Shown here: one piece after another, positions 34,076-42,328 of the stretch | How the letters are laid out: every line of letters begins with the position of its first letter | How positions within the stretch are numbered: the stretch's first letter is position 1 | From: Sphingomonas sp. R647 | Lineage (GTDB): Bacteria > Pseudomonadota > Alphaproteobacteria > Sphingomonadales > Sphingomonadaceae | DNA length: 64,000 bases | Direction: 5' to 3' | Assembly (NCBI RefSeq): GCF_020177055.1 | Contig: NZ_JAIQXT010000008.1 | Location: 1-64,000 of the forward strand | The notes under the pieces: model-generated | The model's input: only the letters and a program-made list of their open reading frames with translations | What the model was told of the DNA's origin: nothing | Database searches by the model: none | Translations under genes and position numbers: made by a program

Positions 34076-35497
34076 ATGACCGTGAAACGATGGATCACAG
34101 CGCTCGCGCTGGCCGGGGCGGCACTGCCGCTCGGGCTGGCCGCCGCGCCTGCCGCTGCGCAGACCGCGCCGGCGAAGCTCAAGGTCGAGATGCAGTATTT
34201 CACGCTGCCCAACGGGCTGCGCGTGGTGCTGGCGAAGGACACGCTGAGCCCGACGGTAACCGTCGGCGTCTACTACGGCATCGGCTTCCGTATCGAACCG
34301 CGCGAACGCACCGGCTTTGCGCATCTGTTCGAGCATCTGCTGTTCCAGGGATCGAAGAATGCGCCCAAGGGCGTGCATATCAGCACGATCAGCAATGCCG
34401 GCGGCATCCTGAACGGATCGACCCGCTACGACTTCACCAACTATTTCGAGGTGGTGCCGTCGAACGCGCTGGAGCGGATGCTGTGGCTGGAAGCGGATCG
34501 CATGTCCGCGCCGGTGATCGACGACGAGGTGCTGAAGAACCAGCAGGGCGTTGTCGGCAACGAGGTGAAGGTCAACGTCCTCAACCAGCCGTACAGCACG
34601 TGGCCGTGGATCGACCTGCCGATGCTGGCCAATACCAACTGGTATAACAGCCATAACTTCTACGGGGAGCTGAAGGAGATCGAGGCGGCGACGGTTGCTG
34701 ACGCCAAGCAGTTCTTCGACAGCTTTTACAAGCCGTCCAACGCCGTGCTCGTGGTGTCGGGCGACATCGACTATGCCGCGACCAAGGCGATGGTCGAGAA
34801 ATATTATGGCTGGATGCCCAAGGCGCCGCCGGTCAAGCTGCCCGACATCAGCGAGCCGCGCCAGACCGAAGAGAAGTATCGCGCGCGCACCGACCGTCTG
34901 GCGCCCAAGCCCGGCTGGGCGGCGGGGTACCATGTTCCTGCACGCGGCACGCCCGAATGGTTCGCGATGGGTCTGATCGACCAGATGCTGGTCAAGGGGC
35001 AGGATAGCCGCCTGTACCGCAAGCTGGTCGCCGAGACGGGGATTGCGGGCGAGGTGAGCGGCGGGATCAACAACCCGCTGGGCAACATGTTCAACTATCA
35101 GGGACCGATGCTGTGGAGCTTCAACTTCACGCATGACGCCAACCGCAGCCGCGACGAGATCAAGGGCGCGGTCGATGCGGTGATCGAGGAGCTGCGCACC
35201 AAGAAGGTGACGGCGGAGGAACTGACGCGTGCGCGGACCAAGATGCGGTCCTCGCTCTATTCGACGATCGACGGGACCGGGCGGATTGGCCTGATTGATC
35301 TGCTCGCCGTCTATGCGCTGTTCGACAATGATCCGAACAAGGTCAACGGCCTTGAGGACGGGTTCGCCAAGGTGACCCCGGAGCTGATCCAGAAGACCGC
35401 GCAGGAATATCTGCGCCCGACCAACCGGTCGATCTATGTCATCGACCCCGGTGCGGCCCAGCCCGCCGCGCCCGCCGCTCAGCAAGGAGGCAAGTGA
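34076..35497 (+). CDS. M16 (pitrilysin) zinc protease, active subunit
   Basis: A 473-residue periplasmic protease. The signal peptide ends near residue 29. The inverted zinc motif HLFEH is at residues 83-87, and the third ligand Glu163 is 76 residues further, in VVGNEVK, so the active site is complete. The substrate is unknown. GAGGGGA precedes ATG 34076. The next gene encodes a related protein without the zinc motif, and the two probably form a heterodimer, as in other M16 pairs. Confidence 0.93.
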   Translation: MTVKRWITALALAGAALPLGLAAAPAAAQTAPAKLKVEMQYFTLPNGLRVVLAKDTLSPTVTVGVYYGIGFRIEPRERTGFAHLFEHLLFQGSKNAPKGVHISTISNAGGILNGSTRYDFTNYFEVVPSNALERMLWLEADRMSAPVIDDEVLKNQQGVVGNEVKVNVLNQPYSTWPWIDLPMLANTNWYNSHNFYGELKEIEAATVADAKQFFDSFYKPSNAVLVVSGDIDYAATKAMVEKYYGWMPKAPPVKLPDISEPRQTEEKYRARTDRLAPKPGWAAGYHVPARGTPEWFAMGLIDQMLVKGQDSRLYRKLVAETGIAGEVSGGINNPLGNMFNYQGPMLWSFNFTHDANRSRDEIKGAVDAVIEELRTKKVTAEELTRARTKMRSSLYSTIDGTGRIGLIDLLAVYALFDNDPNKVNGLEDGFAKVTPELIQKTAQEYLRPTNRSIYVIDPGAAQPAAPAAQQGGK

Positions 35498-35498
35498 G

Positions 35499-36914
35499 AT
35501 GCGCCGCATGATCGCCAGCCTGACGGCTGCCGCCCTGCTCGCCGCGCCGATGGGCGTTGCTGCGCAGGAGCTTCCGACCACCCCGCCGCCGATCCCGGCG
35601 CCCAAGCCGTTCAAGGTGCCGGCGAGCGAGACCTATGTCCTGGCCAACGGGATGAAGGTGACGCTGATCCCCTATGGCGTCGTGCCCAAGGCGGTGGTGT
35701 CGCTGCAGACCTATACCGGGTCGATCAATGAGGGGCCGGACACCTGGCTGTCGGGCCTGACGCTCGACATGATGCGGGAGGGCGCGGCGGGGATGACCGC
35801 GGCGCAGATCGCGCAAAAGGCGGCTGAGATGGGTGGCGGGATCGGGACCGGGTCGGGTTCGACGTCATCCGGCGTGTCGATCAACGTCCTGTCGGAGCGC
35901 ACGGTCGACGCGATCGGGCTGGTCGCCGATGTCGCGCAGCGGCCGAGCTTTCCCGAGGCCGAGCTGGCGCGCGTCAAGGCGAACTGGAACCGCCGCCTCG
36001 CGATCGCGCTGACCCAGCCGGGGACGCTGGCCAACGCTGCGGTGACGCGCGCCTATTACGGCACCGACCACCCCTATGGCCGGGTGCTGCCGACCCCGGC
36101 GCAGTTTAACGCCTATGACGCCGCCAAGCTGAAGGCGTGGCATGCCGCGAACTTCGGCGCAAAGCGGTCGCACCTCTACATCGCCGGGCGCTTCGACGCG
36201 GCGGCGGTGAAGGCGGCGGTCGAGAAGGCGTTCGGCGGCTGGACCGCGGGGCCGGAGCGGGCGCTGATCCCGGTCAATCCAAAGGTCGGGCCGCAAGTGC
36301 TGCTGATCGACCGTCCGGGTTCGCCGCAATCGACGATCAACCTGGTGTTTCCTGCGCCCGACGCCGGAACGCCGGGCGACATCCCGACGCGGGTGATGAA
36401 TGCGCTGCTGGGCGGAGCGTTCAGCTCGCGCATCACGCGCAATATTCGCGAGAATAAGGGGTACACCTACTCGCCGGGGTCGAGCGTCGCGCTGTTGCCG
36501 ACCAATGCGGTGTGGAGCTTCAACGCCGATGTCACGACGACCGCGACCGGGCCGTCACTGACCGAGGTGTTCAAGGAGATCCGTGAGTTGCAGACCACCC
36601 CGCCGGGCGACGAGGAAGCCGGCGGCATGCGGCAATATATGGCCGGGCTGTTCGCGATCCAGAACTCGACGCCGGGCGCGCTGGTCAACACGCTGGCGAC
36701 GCGCGATGCGCTGGGCCTGCCGCGCGACTGGCTCGACAACTATGTCCCGGCGACGCTGGGGGTGACCAATGCGCAGATCAGCGAAGCGGCGAAGCGGTTG
36801 CCGATCGACAAGATGACGCTGGTGGTCGTCGGTGATCTGAAGGTTGTCACGCCGCAGCTTCAGGCATTGCCCGAACTAAAGGGTGTCGAGTTCAAGACGG
36901 TGACCGTTCCCTGA
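35499..36914 (+). CDS. M16 family protein, inactive partner subunit
   Basis: A 471-residue protein with the M16 fold and a signal peptide (ending VAAQ near 23). The HxxEH motif is not present; LTLDMMREG stands in its place, so it cannot bind zinc as usual. It retains the M16 substrate-binding sequence ENKGYTYSPGS and is expected to be the non-catalytic half of the pair. AAGGAGG precedes the ATG and the gap to the active gene is one base, so the two are coupled. Confidence 0.92.
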   Translation: MRRMIASLTAAALLAAPMGVAAQELPTTPPPIPAPKPFKVPASETYVLANGMKVTLIPYGVVPKAVVSLQTYTGSINEGPDTWLSGLTLDMMREGAAGMTAAQIAQKAAEMGGGIGTGSGSTSSGVSINVLSERTVDAIGLVADVAQRPSFPEAELARVKANWNRRLAIALTQPGTLANAAVTRAYYGTDHPYGRVLPTPAQFNAYDAAKLKAWHAANFGAKRSHLYIAGRFDAAAVKAAVEKAFGGWTAGPERALIPVNPKVGPQVLLIDRPGSPQSTINLVFPAPDAGTPGDIPTRVMNALLGGAFSSRITRNIRENKGYTYSPGSSVALLPTNAVWSFNADVTTTATGPSLTEVFKEIRELQTTPPGDEEAGGMRQYMAGLFAIQNSTPGALVNTLATRDALGLPRDWLDNYVPATLGVTNAQISEAAKRLPIDKMTLVVVGDLKVVTPQLQALPELKGVEFKTVTVP

Positions 36915-36944
36915 ACGATTGTTCATGTTGAGGTTCAACTACTC

Positions 36945-36977
36945 ACGGGGGCGGCGCAAGTCGTCCCCGTTTGTTTT
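36945..36977 (+). terminator. Terminator after the M16 pair
   Basis: A 9-bp stem (36945-36953 with 36962-36970) with one G-T pair, followed by a T-rich stretch TTTGTTTT. It lies 30 bases after the second M16 gene. Confidence 0.7.
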
Positions 36978-37081
36978 CGAGTAATGCTGAATCATCGACT
37001 GGCCGATACCGGCTAACAACTCGCCGCAATTTTGAGGTCTGGCTGCGACGAATTGCGGGTTCCACTTGTTGACCCCCCGTT

Positions 37082-38440
37082 ATGACCCACACAGCACATC
37101 ATGCGCGACCCGCGCTTCGCCGAGCAGTGGCGCTGCTTTTTGCCGCCGCCGCTCTCCCCGCAACCGCCATGGCGCAGGAGACGGTGGCACCGCCGACCGT
37201 GCTGGTGCCAAGCCAGCCTGCGCCGGCCCCGGCCCCTCCGGTGACGCCGCCGCCGGTTCAGGCTCCGGTCGCGCAGACTCCGCCTTCGGGTGAGTCGCGT
37301 ACGACGATCGCTCCCGGAGTCGCCGAGCAGGCGCAGCAGGAGGCGCGCGAGCGTGCCGCTGCTGCCCGGGCTGAGGCGCGTCCGACGCGTTCGGTCGAGG
37401 CGCCACAGCGTGCCGCTCCGGCTGCGCCGGTCGCTGCTGCGCCCGAGGCTGCACCCGCTGCCCCGGTGCCGGCTGAGCCCGTGACGCAGGCCGCGCCGCC
37501 GGTTGCCGATCCGGTCGCGACGGAGGTCGCGCCCGAGCCGGTCGCGTCGGCCACCGATGGTGGCGGCACGACGTGGCTGATCTTGGCGGCGTTGGGCGGC
37601 GTTGCCGCGCTGATCGCTGGCGCGATGCTGCTGCGTCGTCGCCGCGAGGATGAGCCTTATCTTGAGGAAGAGGTTGCGGTCGCTGCGCCGGTCGAGCCTG
37701 TTCGCACGCCCGTTGCCGAGCGAGTCAAGCCCGATCCGCTGATTGAGCGTCTCGACGCTAATCCGGTGGCCGCAGCACCCGCGTTCATCGCCCCACGCCG
37801 CGAGCCCGAACTGGCGGAGCGTGCGGCGCCTGTTACGAAGGTGAAGCCCGACGAGGCCAAGCCGGCGCTCGAAAATGCTGAGCTGGTCGACGCTGATCCG
37901 GCGGATATTGCCGCGATGGTCGGCGGTGCCAAGCCAGCGGGCGGGCGTCCGCAGCTTGAGCTGGCGATGCGTCCGATCCGTGCCGGCATGAGCCGTCGCG
38001 GTGCGACCGTCGGGTTCGAGCTGACCGTCGCCAATGCCGGTGGTTCGCCCGCCGACCATGTCCGGATCGGTGCGTTCATGCTCGGCGAACATGCCGCGCA
38101 GCAGAGCGAGATTGAGCGGATGCTGATCAACCCGCCCGCCGATTCGAGCGTGGATGCGCAGACGATCGCGCCGGGTGACGGGACCACGCTGGAGGCGATG
38201 GTGACGATGTCGCGCGATGCGGTCGACGCAATCGCGGGTGATGATGCGGGGTTTACCCCGGTCCTGGTCGCCGATGCCCGCTACCGCCTGCCCGATGGAC
38301 GCGAGGGGCGCACTGCCGCCGCGTTCCGCATCGGGCGCAGCAATGGCGGCACGCATCTCGAGCCGATCGCGATCCAGGACGATCCGTCGATGTATGCCGA
38401 TATCGAGGCCGAACTGGTCGGCGTTCCGGCCAAGGTCTGA
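37082..38440 (+). CDS. Secreted/membrane protein with Pro/Ala-rich linker, paralogue 1
   Basis: A 452-residue protein of unknown function. A signal peptide (ending AMAQ near residue 31) is followed by a Pro/Ala-rich extracytoplasmic stretch (about 32-155), one transmembrane helix (about 163-181), a short RRRR stop-transfer signal, an acidic/variable linker and a C-terminal beta-rich domain of about 150 residues. The next gene has the same layout. The C-terminal domain would be cytoplasmic if both the signal and the helix hold. Confidence 0.75.
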   Translation: MTHTAHHARPALRRAVALLFAAAALPATAMAQETVAPPTVLVPSQPAPAPAPPVTPPPVQAPVAQTPPSGESRTTIAPGVAEQAQQEARERAAAARAEARPTRSVEAPQRAAPAAPVAAAPEAAPAAPVPAEPVTQAAPPVADPVATEVAPEPVASATDGGGTTWLILAALGGVAALIAGAMLLRRRREDEPYLEEEVAVAAPVEPVRTPVAERVKPDPLIERLDANPVAAAPAFIAPRREPELAERAAPVTKVKPDEAKPALENAELVDADPADIAAMVGGAKPAGGRPQLELAMRPIRAGMSRRGATVGFELTVANAGGSPADHVRIGAFMLGEHAAQQSEIERMLINPPADSSVDAQTIAPGDGTTLEAMVTMSRDAVDAIAGDDAGFTPVLVADARYRLPDGREGRTAAAFRIGRSNGGTHLEPIAIQDDPSMYADIEAELVGVPAKV

Positions 38441-38454
38441 CCTGAAATCCCTGT

Positions 38455-38488
38455 CCCGCCCCGGTTTGCGCCGGGGCGGGTCGCTTTT
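38455..38488 (+). terminator. Hairpin after paralogue 1
   Basis: A perfect 10-bp stem (38455-38464 with 38471-38480) and a 6-base loop, followed by a short T-rich tail. It probably reduces transcription into the second paralogue. Confidence 0.6.
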
Positions 38489-38548
38489 CCGGCGGGCCTG
38501 CGCATTTTTTGATGCGCGGGTCCGCCTTCTCCATGCTAGGCGCGGCGG

Positions 38549-39736
38549 GTGACTGCGACGACCCTTCGCGCGACCACCGCGCTGACCCTGATCCTGCTGC
38601 TTGCGAGCCCCGCTGTTGCCCAGAGCGACCAGCGGCCGACGATCATCACGCCGCCGATCGGTGATTTCGACATCAACCCCAATCCGACGCCGCGCGCGAC
38701 TCCCACGCCGACGCCAGCGCCGCAGCCGACGGTGACGCCGGTGCCGATCCAACCGCGCGAAACGCCGTCGCCGCGTCCAGCCGCGACTCAGCCTGCTGCC
38801 CGGCCGAGTGCGCAGCCTGAGGCTCAGCCAACGCCGCAGGCGAGCCCGACGCGGTTCGGGCCGTCTGATTTCACTCCGGTGGCGACGCCGCAGCCGGGGG
38901 GGATGCCGGGGGCGGTGGCGCCCGCGGCCAGTTCGGCTGTCACGCCCGATGCGGCATCGGACACCCTGCCAGCATGGCTGTGGCCCGCCCTTGGCGCGGC
39001 TGCTGCGCTGGTCGTGGGGCTGGTCGCCGGGATCGCGATTGCCGGGCGACGCCGCCGCCGCCGTGACGAGGAGGCCGAGGTTGAGGTTGCCGAGACGCCG
39101 GTGATCGCCGCGCCGCCGACGCCGGGGCCGCCCGCGCGGGCGGGTGTGACGACACCGCCGCGTCCTGCGCCACAACCCGCTGCCGCACCCCGTCCAGCGC
39201 CCGCAGCGCCAGTGATGGCGCCGGTACCGCCGCCGCCCGGTCCGCTGGTGACCGAGATCCGCCCGCTGCGCGCGGCGATCCGCGACGGGATGGTGAGCAT
39301 CGATTTCGAGCTGTACATCCAGAATCGCGGGCCGGAATCCGCCGACAATGTCCGCGCCGTGCTCGCGCTGTTTGCCGCCAATCCGGATCAGGACGCGCAG
39401 ATCGCGGGCTTCCACGGCGCGGCGCGGATGGCGCCGGGGTCGGAGCCGTTCAGCATCGCGCCGGGCGGCATCCATATGCTCAAGGGGCAGGTCAACCAGT
39501 CGGGTGACCAGATGCGGGTCGTTAATGTTCAGGGCAAGCCGATGTTCGTGCCGATCGTGCCGGTCGCGCTGAAATGGTATGCCGGCCTGTCGATCCGCAC
39601 GCTGCGCGACAGCTTCATGATCGGCACTGTGCCTGCGCCGGGTAGCGATCGGCTCGGGCCGCTATGGGTCGAGCGTGCGGCGGATGGGTTCGGGCGGCTG
39701 GCGGCGAAGCGCTACGTGCCTAAAGATGCGGGGTAA
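38549..39736 (+). CDS. Secreted/membrane protein with Pro-rich linker, paralogue 2
   Basis: A 395-residue protein with the layout of the previous gene: signal peptide (ending AVAQ near 25), Pro/Thr/Ala-rich linker (to about 145), one transmembrane helix (about 147-167), an Arg-rich stop and a C-terminal domain (about 235-395) with beta-strand pattern. It starts at GTG 38549; there is no in-frame ATG with better context. Function unknown. The two genes look like a tandem duplication with divergent linkers. Confidence 0.7.
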   Translation: MTATTLRATTALTLILLLASPAVAQSDQRPTIITPPIGDFDINPNPTPRATPTPTPAPQPTVTPVPIQPRETPSPRPAATQPAARPSAQPEAQPTPQASPTRFGPSDFTPVATPQPGGMPGAVAPAASSAVTPDAASDTLPAWLWPALGAAAALVVGLVAGIAIAGRRRRRRDEEAEVEVAETPVIAAPPTPGPPARAGVTTPPRPAPQPAAAPRPAPAAPVMAPVPPPPGPLVTEIRPLRAAIRDGMVSIDFELYIQNRGPESADNVRAVLALFAANPDQDAQIAGFHGAARMAPGSEPFSIAPGGIHMLKGQVNQSGDQMRVVNVQGKPMFVPIVPVALKWYAGLSIRTLRDSFMIGTVPAPGSDRLGPLWVERAADGFGRLAAKRYVPKDAG

Positions 39737-39757
39737 GCGCGACCGCTCTCGCTTAGT

Positions 39758-40123
39758 TCACTTGCGCCCAGTCCTGGCGCGGAACTGAGGGTCGGCATCT
39801 TGTGCCGCCACGCAATCGTCGAAGAGCTTGATCGTCGCGCGTTGGTCGTTCGCGGCCTCCATTTTTCGGCCCACTTCCTGCGATCGGGGCGTGATTTGCT
39901 TGATCCAGCCAGCGCCGCCGTGGCGTTCTGCGAGAAACGACACGCGTTTCGTCATCTCGTCAGCAATTGCGGGCTGCCCCATCTGCCTTGCGCTGTTCGC
40001 GGCGATTCCAAAAATGACCATGCAATGCACTGGGTCGGAGCTGTCGAAATCGCGACTGTTGGCGCTGCTGCAGGCGGTCTGGAACATCATCAGGATCGTG
40101 GCGCAGATCAGGGCTCGGGTCAT
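39758..40123 (-). CDS. Hypothetical lipoprotein (121 residues)
   Basis: A 121-residue protein with a lipoprotein signal (lipobox QTAC near residues 15-18). The mature part has two further Cys and is basic at the end. No family is recognised. AGGAG precedes ATG 40123. It is convergent with the preceding paralogue and separate from the ribosomal genes. Confidence 0.65.
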   Translation of the reverse strand: MTRALICATILMMFQTACSSANSRDFDSSDPVHCMVIFGIAANSARQMGQPAIADEMTKRVSFLAERHGGAGWIKQITPRSQEVGRKMEAANDQRATIKLFDDCVAAQDADPQFRARTGRK

Positions 40124-40246
40124 GGGGCGCTCCTCTCTGCATCAGCGTTGATCGAAGCGGGTAAATCTTTCGTTATCAGTCAGATGAAGCGTTCTCGGTC
40201 ATCCAATGCGACGGGGTGGGTATGTGCCGAATGTGCAGAACGGAAC

Positions 40247-40625
40247 CTAACGCAGGGCCAGTACCAGCAGGACGATGATCGCCGCGCTGGCAATCAGCAG
40301 TACCCCCATCATCCTGCTGAGATTGCCGAGACCGCGCCACGACGACCCTTCATCGAGCAGTGGACTGTCGGGCGTGATCGTCATCGGATCGACGCCGGTA
40401 TCGTGCGTCAGCGCGGCGGCGAACCGATCCCATGTGTCGGGGGCGTTTGCGGCGTCGGCGGGGAGGCGGGACTGCAGCGAGCGGAACACGTCGCCTGCGG
40501 TTTGCCAAGGTCGGCGCGTCCGCATAATCGAGCGTGACGCCGAACGTGATCTCGACCTCGTCGATCGCCGCGATTTCGTCGCGGTCCCCGCCGAGGCCGA
40601 CGCTGACGGGCCTGTCTTCTTCCAT
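40247..40625 (-). pseudogene. Frameshifted small protein gene
   Basis: Two overlapping reading frames together make one plausible protein. The first, from ATG 40625, reads MEEDRPVSVGLGGDRDEIAA and on to the segment ending DAPT. The second continues as WQTAGDVFRSLQSRLP and ends in a hydrophobic helix (MMGVLLIASAAIIVLLVLAL). They meet at a TT pair (40507-40508) where one extra T on the coding strand breaks the frame. Total length 379 nt, one more than a multiple of three, agrees. The N-terminal part looks like a short acyl-carrier-like helical domain, and the end would anchor it in the membrane. It may be a real mutation, a programmed shift or a sequencing error. Confidence 0.6.
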
Positions 40626-40664
40626 CGGATCGCACCCTAACAGCTTGTCGGTATGCCCCAAATG

Positions 40665-40694
40665 AAAAGGGGCGGCCCGTTGCCGGACCGCCCC
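40665..40694 (-). terminator. Rho-independent terminator of rplJ-rplL
   Basis: A 10-bp stem (40669-40678 with 40685-40694), including one G-U pair, and a 6-base loop, followed on the minus strand by four T residues. It lies 30 bases after the rplL stop. Confidence 0.85.
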
Positions 40695-40723
40695 CTTCAT
40701 AAGCTGCGGGTGCAGCCGCGAGA

Positions 40724-41098
40724 TTACTTGATCTCGACGGTCGCGCCGGCTTCTTCGAGCTGCTTCTTGAGCTTCTCGGCTTCGTCCTTCGACACGCCTT
40801 CCTTGACGGCCTTCGGTGCGCCTTCGACGAGCGCCTTTGCTTCGGTCAGGCCGAGCGCGGTGATCGCACGGACTTCCTTAATGACGTTGATCTTCTTGCC
40901 ACCGTCGCCGGTGAGGATCACGTCGAACTCGGTCTGCTCTTCAGCAGCCGGAGCAGCGGCGGCGCCGCCAGCAGCCGCAACCGCGACAGGAGCAGCGGCG
41001 CTAACGCCCCACTTCTCTTCGAGCATCTTCGACAGCTCAGCGGCCTCGAGGACGGTCAGTTCCGACAGCTGGTCAACAAGCGCGTTCAGGTCAGCCAT
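40724..41098 (-). CDS. rplL: Ribosomal protein bL12 (L7/L12)
   Basis: A 124-residue ribosomal stalk protein. The helical N-terminal dimerisation domain (DLNALVDQLSELTVLEA), the Ala-rich hinge and the C-terminal domain (KINVIKEVRAITALGLTEAKALV) are intact. It binds L10 on the large subunit and contacts translation factors. It follows rplJ on the same strand and ends in a strong terminator rather than leading into rpoB. Confidence 0.98.
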   Translation of the reverse strand: MADLNALVDQLSELTVLEAAELSKMLEEKWGVSAAAPVAVAAAGGAAAAPAAEEQTEFDVILTGDGGKKINVIKEVRAITALGLTEAKALVEGAPKAVKEGVSKDEAEKLKKQLEEAGATVEIK

Positions 41099-41154
41099 TT
41101 GATATTCCCTTCAAAAATTCAGATTGGTTCGAAAAATCGCAAATGAACGTCGGC

Positions 41155-41670
41155 TCAGGCCGCGTCCTTCTCCGCATAGGCATTGAACACGCGGGCGAGC
41201 TGCGCCGCGGGTGCCTGGGTGATCGACGCGAGCTTGGCTGCCGGTGCCTGAAGCAGGCCGACAATCTTGCCGCGCAGTTCGTCGAGCGAAGGCAGCGATG
41301 CGAGTGCCTTCACGCCTTCTGCGTCGAGCAGCATGCTTCCCATTGCGCCGCCGACGATTTCGAGCTTGTCGTTCGTCTTGGCGAATTCGGCGACCACCTT
41401 GGCGGCGGCAACCGGATCGGTCGAATAGGAAAGCGCCGTCGGACCCGTCAACAGGTCCGCGAGCACCGCATAATCGGTGCCCTCGATCGCGATCTTGGCA
41501 AGGCGGTTCTTTGCGACCTTGTAGCTCGCGCCAGCTGCACGCGCCTTGTTCCGGAGGTCCGTCGACTGCTTGACGGTCATCCCGAGGTTGCGGGTGACGA
41601 CCACCACTGCGACCTCGTTGAAGGTGCTGTTCAGCTCGGCAACGGCCTGGGTCTTCTGAGAACGATCCAT
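41155..41670 (-). CDS. rplJ: Ribosomal protein uL10
   Basis: A 171-residue protein that forms the base of the stalk and binds L7/L12 dimers through its C-terminal helix. The N-terminal RNA-binding part includes VVVVTRNLGMTVKQ and KVAKNRLAKIAIEGT. GAGGAGA lies upstream of the ATG. A leader of about 250 bases precedes it, as for many L10 operons, where L10 represses its own translation. Confidence 0.98.
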   Translation of the reverse strand: MDRSQKTQAVAELNSTFNEVAVVVVTRNLGMTVKQSTDLRNKARAAGASYKVAKNRLAKIAIEGTDYAVLADLLTGPTALSYSTDPVAAAKVVAEFAKTNDKLEIVGGAMGSMLLDAEGVKALASLPSLDELRGKIVGLLQAPAAKLASITQAPAAQLARVFNAYAEKDAA

Positions 41671-41924
41671 GCCTGTCTCCTCACTATGCCCCGGCCAGGG
41701 CCGGAGCGGTTACGCCAGGAACCGGGCGGCTGCCCGATCCCCATTGTCCGTGGGGGCATGATCGTCAGGGCCGGAAGGGTCCGGCGGGCTGACCCGGACG
41801 ACCCGCGAGGCGGATACGACCGGAGTAAATCTCTGTCCCCGTCTTGGCGGGAAATTAAGTGCGGCCAAATACCGCACACCCACTGTCTCGGACGGAACGC
41901 GCGCAGGTTTCCCCACGACGCGAA
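41671..41924 (-). promoter_or_regulatory. Long 5' leader of the L10 operon
   Basis: Transcript from the promoter at 41931-41958 would carry about 250 untranslated bases before rplJ. The sequence is rich in C/G hairpins (for example around 41690-41780). Such leaders bind the L10-L12 complex to control translation. I do not identify a specific L10 motif by eye, so the assignment is by position. This also covers most of the 323-base gap between rplJ and the next upstream gene. Confidence 0.5.
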
Positions 41925-41930
41925 GGCGCG

Positions 41931-41958
41931 CTCATAGCGGGTGGGGGACAGGAGTCAA
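41931..41958 (-). promoter_or_regulatory. Promoter of rplJ-rplL
   Basis: On the minus strand TTGACT (41958-41953) and TATGAG (41936-41931) are 16 bases apart, a good sigma-70-type promoter. Confidence 0.6.
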
Positions 41959-41964
41959 GCGGGG

Positions 41965-41986
41965 GGCGGGGCCGCGAGGCCCCGCC
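41965..41986 (-). terminator. Hairpin after the lipoprotein gene
   Basis: A 9-bp G/C stem (41965-41973 with 41978-41986) and a GCGA tetraloop, starting 7 bases after the stop of the lipoprotein gene at 41994. No T-run follows, so termination may be weak. Confidence 0.5.
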
Positions 41987-41993
41987 GCTCGGC

Positions 41994-42308
41994 TCACTCC
42001 GCCGGGGCGGCCTGGTTGCCGGAGGTGTCGCCGCGCTGGACGCGGGCGGTCATGCCGACCGATTCGGCGTCGTCCTGAATCTGCTCGTCGTCGGGCAGCG
42101 CGGGTTCGGCGACTGGAGCCGACGCGGTGTTGTCGACAACCAGCGGCGCCGGCTCCGCGAGATTCTCTTCGGGCAGGTCTTCGGTCAGCTCCATCGCGTT
42201 GACTTCGTTCTCGACCGGTGCGGTTTCCTCCGACGCGCCCGAGCAGGCGGCGAGCGCGGCTGCGGCGGCGAGGGCGGTGGCGAGCTGGAGCGTGCGGCGA
42301 TAGTTCAT
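41994..42308 (-). CDS. Hypothetical lipoprotein (104 residues)
   Basis: A small acidic protein with a lipoprotein signal (lipobox LAAC near residues 19-22). The mature part is low-complexity and acidic. It follows the L,D-transpeptidase gene on the same strand by about 20 bases, so the two may be co-transcribed. Function unknown. Confidence 0.7.
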   Translation of the reverse strand: MNYRRTLQLATALAAAAALAACSGASEETAPVENEVNAMELTEDLPEENLAEPAPLVVDNTASAPVAEPALPDDEQIQDDAESVGMTARVQRGDTSGNQAAPAE

Positions 42309-42328
42309 TGTGTGTCTCCCGGTTCTGT

